DNA from: an uncultured Collinsella sp.
GTDB lineage: Bacteria; Actinomycetota; Coriobacteriia; Coriobacteriales; Coriobacteriaceae
Length of the DNA: 5,673 nucleotides
Assembly (NCBI GenBank): GCA_900555585.1
Contig: USLT01000054.1
Coordinates: 1-5,673 of the forward strand
Direction: 5' to 3'
Position 1 is the stretch's first letter. Each line of letters starts with the position of its first letter. The notes beneath the pieces were generated by a model, which saw nothing but the letters and a program-made list of their open reading frames with translations, did not search any database and had not been told where the DNA came from. Shown piece after piece: positions 5,311 through 5,673 of the stretch. A program made the position numbers and the translations under genes.

Positions 5311-5673
5311 ATGTTCAAGGGCGCTGTGCTGCGCTACCTCATCTCTGACGGCCTATCGCTCATCGGCAACGCCATCGCCGGCGTCGTGCTGCCGCTGGTG
5401 CTGCTCGCGCGCACCGGCGACGTCATGGCCGCGGGCTCGCTCGCGCTGATCTGCGCGGTTCCGCAGTTCGTCTGCGGCGTGCTGGGCGGCGCGCTGCTCG
5501 ATCGCATGAACCGTCGCACCGTCTGCATCGCGTCGGACCTCATCTCGGCGCTGAGCTGCATGATGCTGCCCGTCATCGATGAGATCTGGGGCCTTAGCTT
5601 CGGTTGGTTCGTGCTGTGCGGCCTGCTCGGCGCGGTCGGCGACGTGCCCGGCATGTCCGCGCGCGACGCGCTG
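5311..5673 (+). CDS. MFS transporter, drug/siderophore-exporter type (3'-partial)
   Basis: The first 121 residues of a multi-span membrane protein are visible and the frame is open to the right edge. ATG 5311 is preceded by aaagggg (5298-5304) at 6-nt spacing. Hydrophobic segments fall at about residues 10-32, 41-62, 71-90 and 94-112. Between segments 2 and 3 is GGALLDRMNRR (59-69), the MFS loop signature of the GxxxDRxGRR type. The opening RYLISDGLSLIGNAIAGVVLPLVLL and the lone TG after segment 1 resemble the DHA3/EntS-like branch, whose members use the proton gradient to export drugs or siderophores. Substrate cannot be told. The gene follows a strong terminator, so it has its own transcription unit. 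A full-length protein would be about 400 aa, so only the first third or so is seen. Confidence 0.88.
   Translation, partial: MFKGAVLRYLISDGLSLIGNAIAGVVLPLVLLARTGDVMAAGSLALICAVPQFVCGVLGGALLDRMNRRTVCIASDLISALSCMMLPVIDEIWGLSFGWFVLCGLLGAVGDVPGMSARDAL

Noticed and set aside
5183..5449. 88-aa + strand open frame overlapping the MFS start
   Set aside because: Out of frame with the MFS gene, Ser/Arg/Cys-rich, no ribosome site, and it spans the promoter-like spacer.
1..5673. Mobile element, CRISPR array, tRNA or rRNA
   Set aside because: I saw no transposase or integrase motif, spaced direct repeats, tRNA-like cloverleaf or rRNA sequence in reading the window; the only repeats are the coding coiled-coil units.

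Overview
This 5.7 kb window is high-GC bacterial DNA. Across most of it the third codon position is C or G with many ctc, gtc, atc and tcg codons. That codon style, plus a two-unit FtsX permease, DegV, an M18 aminopeptidase and a short deformylase-like protein, suggests an actinobacterial gut commensal of the Coriobacteriia (Collinsella-like). The taxon is an inference from style and gene content, not from a marker gene.

Layout, all genes on the + strand: (1) 1-2081, the 3' part of a large FtsX-type ABC transporter permease with an extracytoplasmic coiled coil; its beginning lies left of the window. (2) 2082-2349, an intergenic region with a weak terminator, a perfect 8-bp-arm dyad and promoter-like elements. 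(3) 2350-3197, a degV gene broken by a frameshift near 2859. (4) 3208-4557, an intact M18 aminopeptidase (apeB type), only 10 nt after degV and probably co-transcribed with it. (5) 4558-4684, a spacer with a GC hairpin, a -10-like box and a 5'-UTR hairpin. (6) 4685-5101, a 138-aa peptide deformylase-like protein, closed by a strong intrinsic terminator at 5151-5177. (7) 5178-5310, a promoter/operator-like spacer. (8) 5311 to the right edge, the N-terminal third or so of an MFS exporter.

The genes do not form one obvious pathway. They look like ordinary chromosomal housekeeping and transport genes: an envelope ABC permease, a fatty-acid-binding-family protein, a cytosolic peptidase, a deformylase-like protein and an efflux-type transporter. 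I see no mobile element, CRISPR array, tRNA, rRNA or evident new multi-gene system.

Three points deserve a second look. Codon use changes abruptly inside the permease gene near position 545, as if the gene were a chimera (recombination or misassembly). degV carries an apparent 7-nt deletion that removes its conserved GGR motif. The deformylase-like protein has HGIDH where the family has HEXXH, so it lacks the catalytic glutamate. The first two could also be assembly or sequencing errors.
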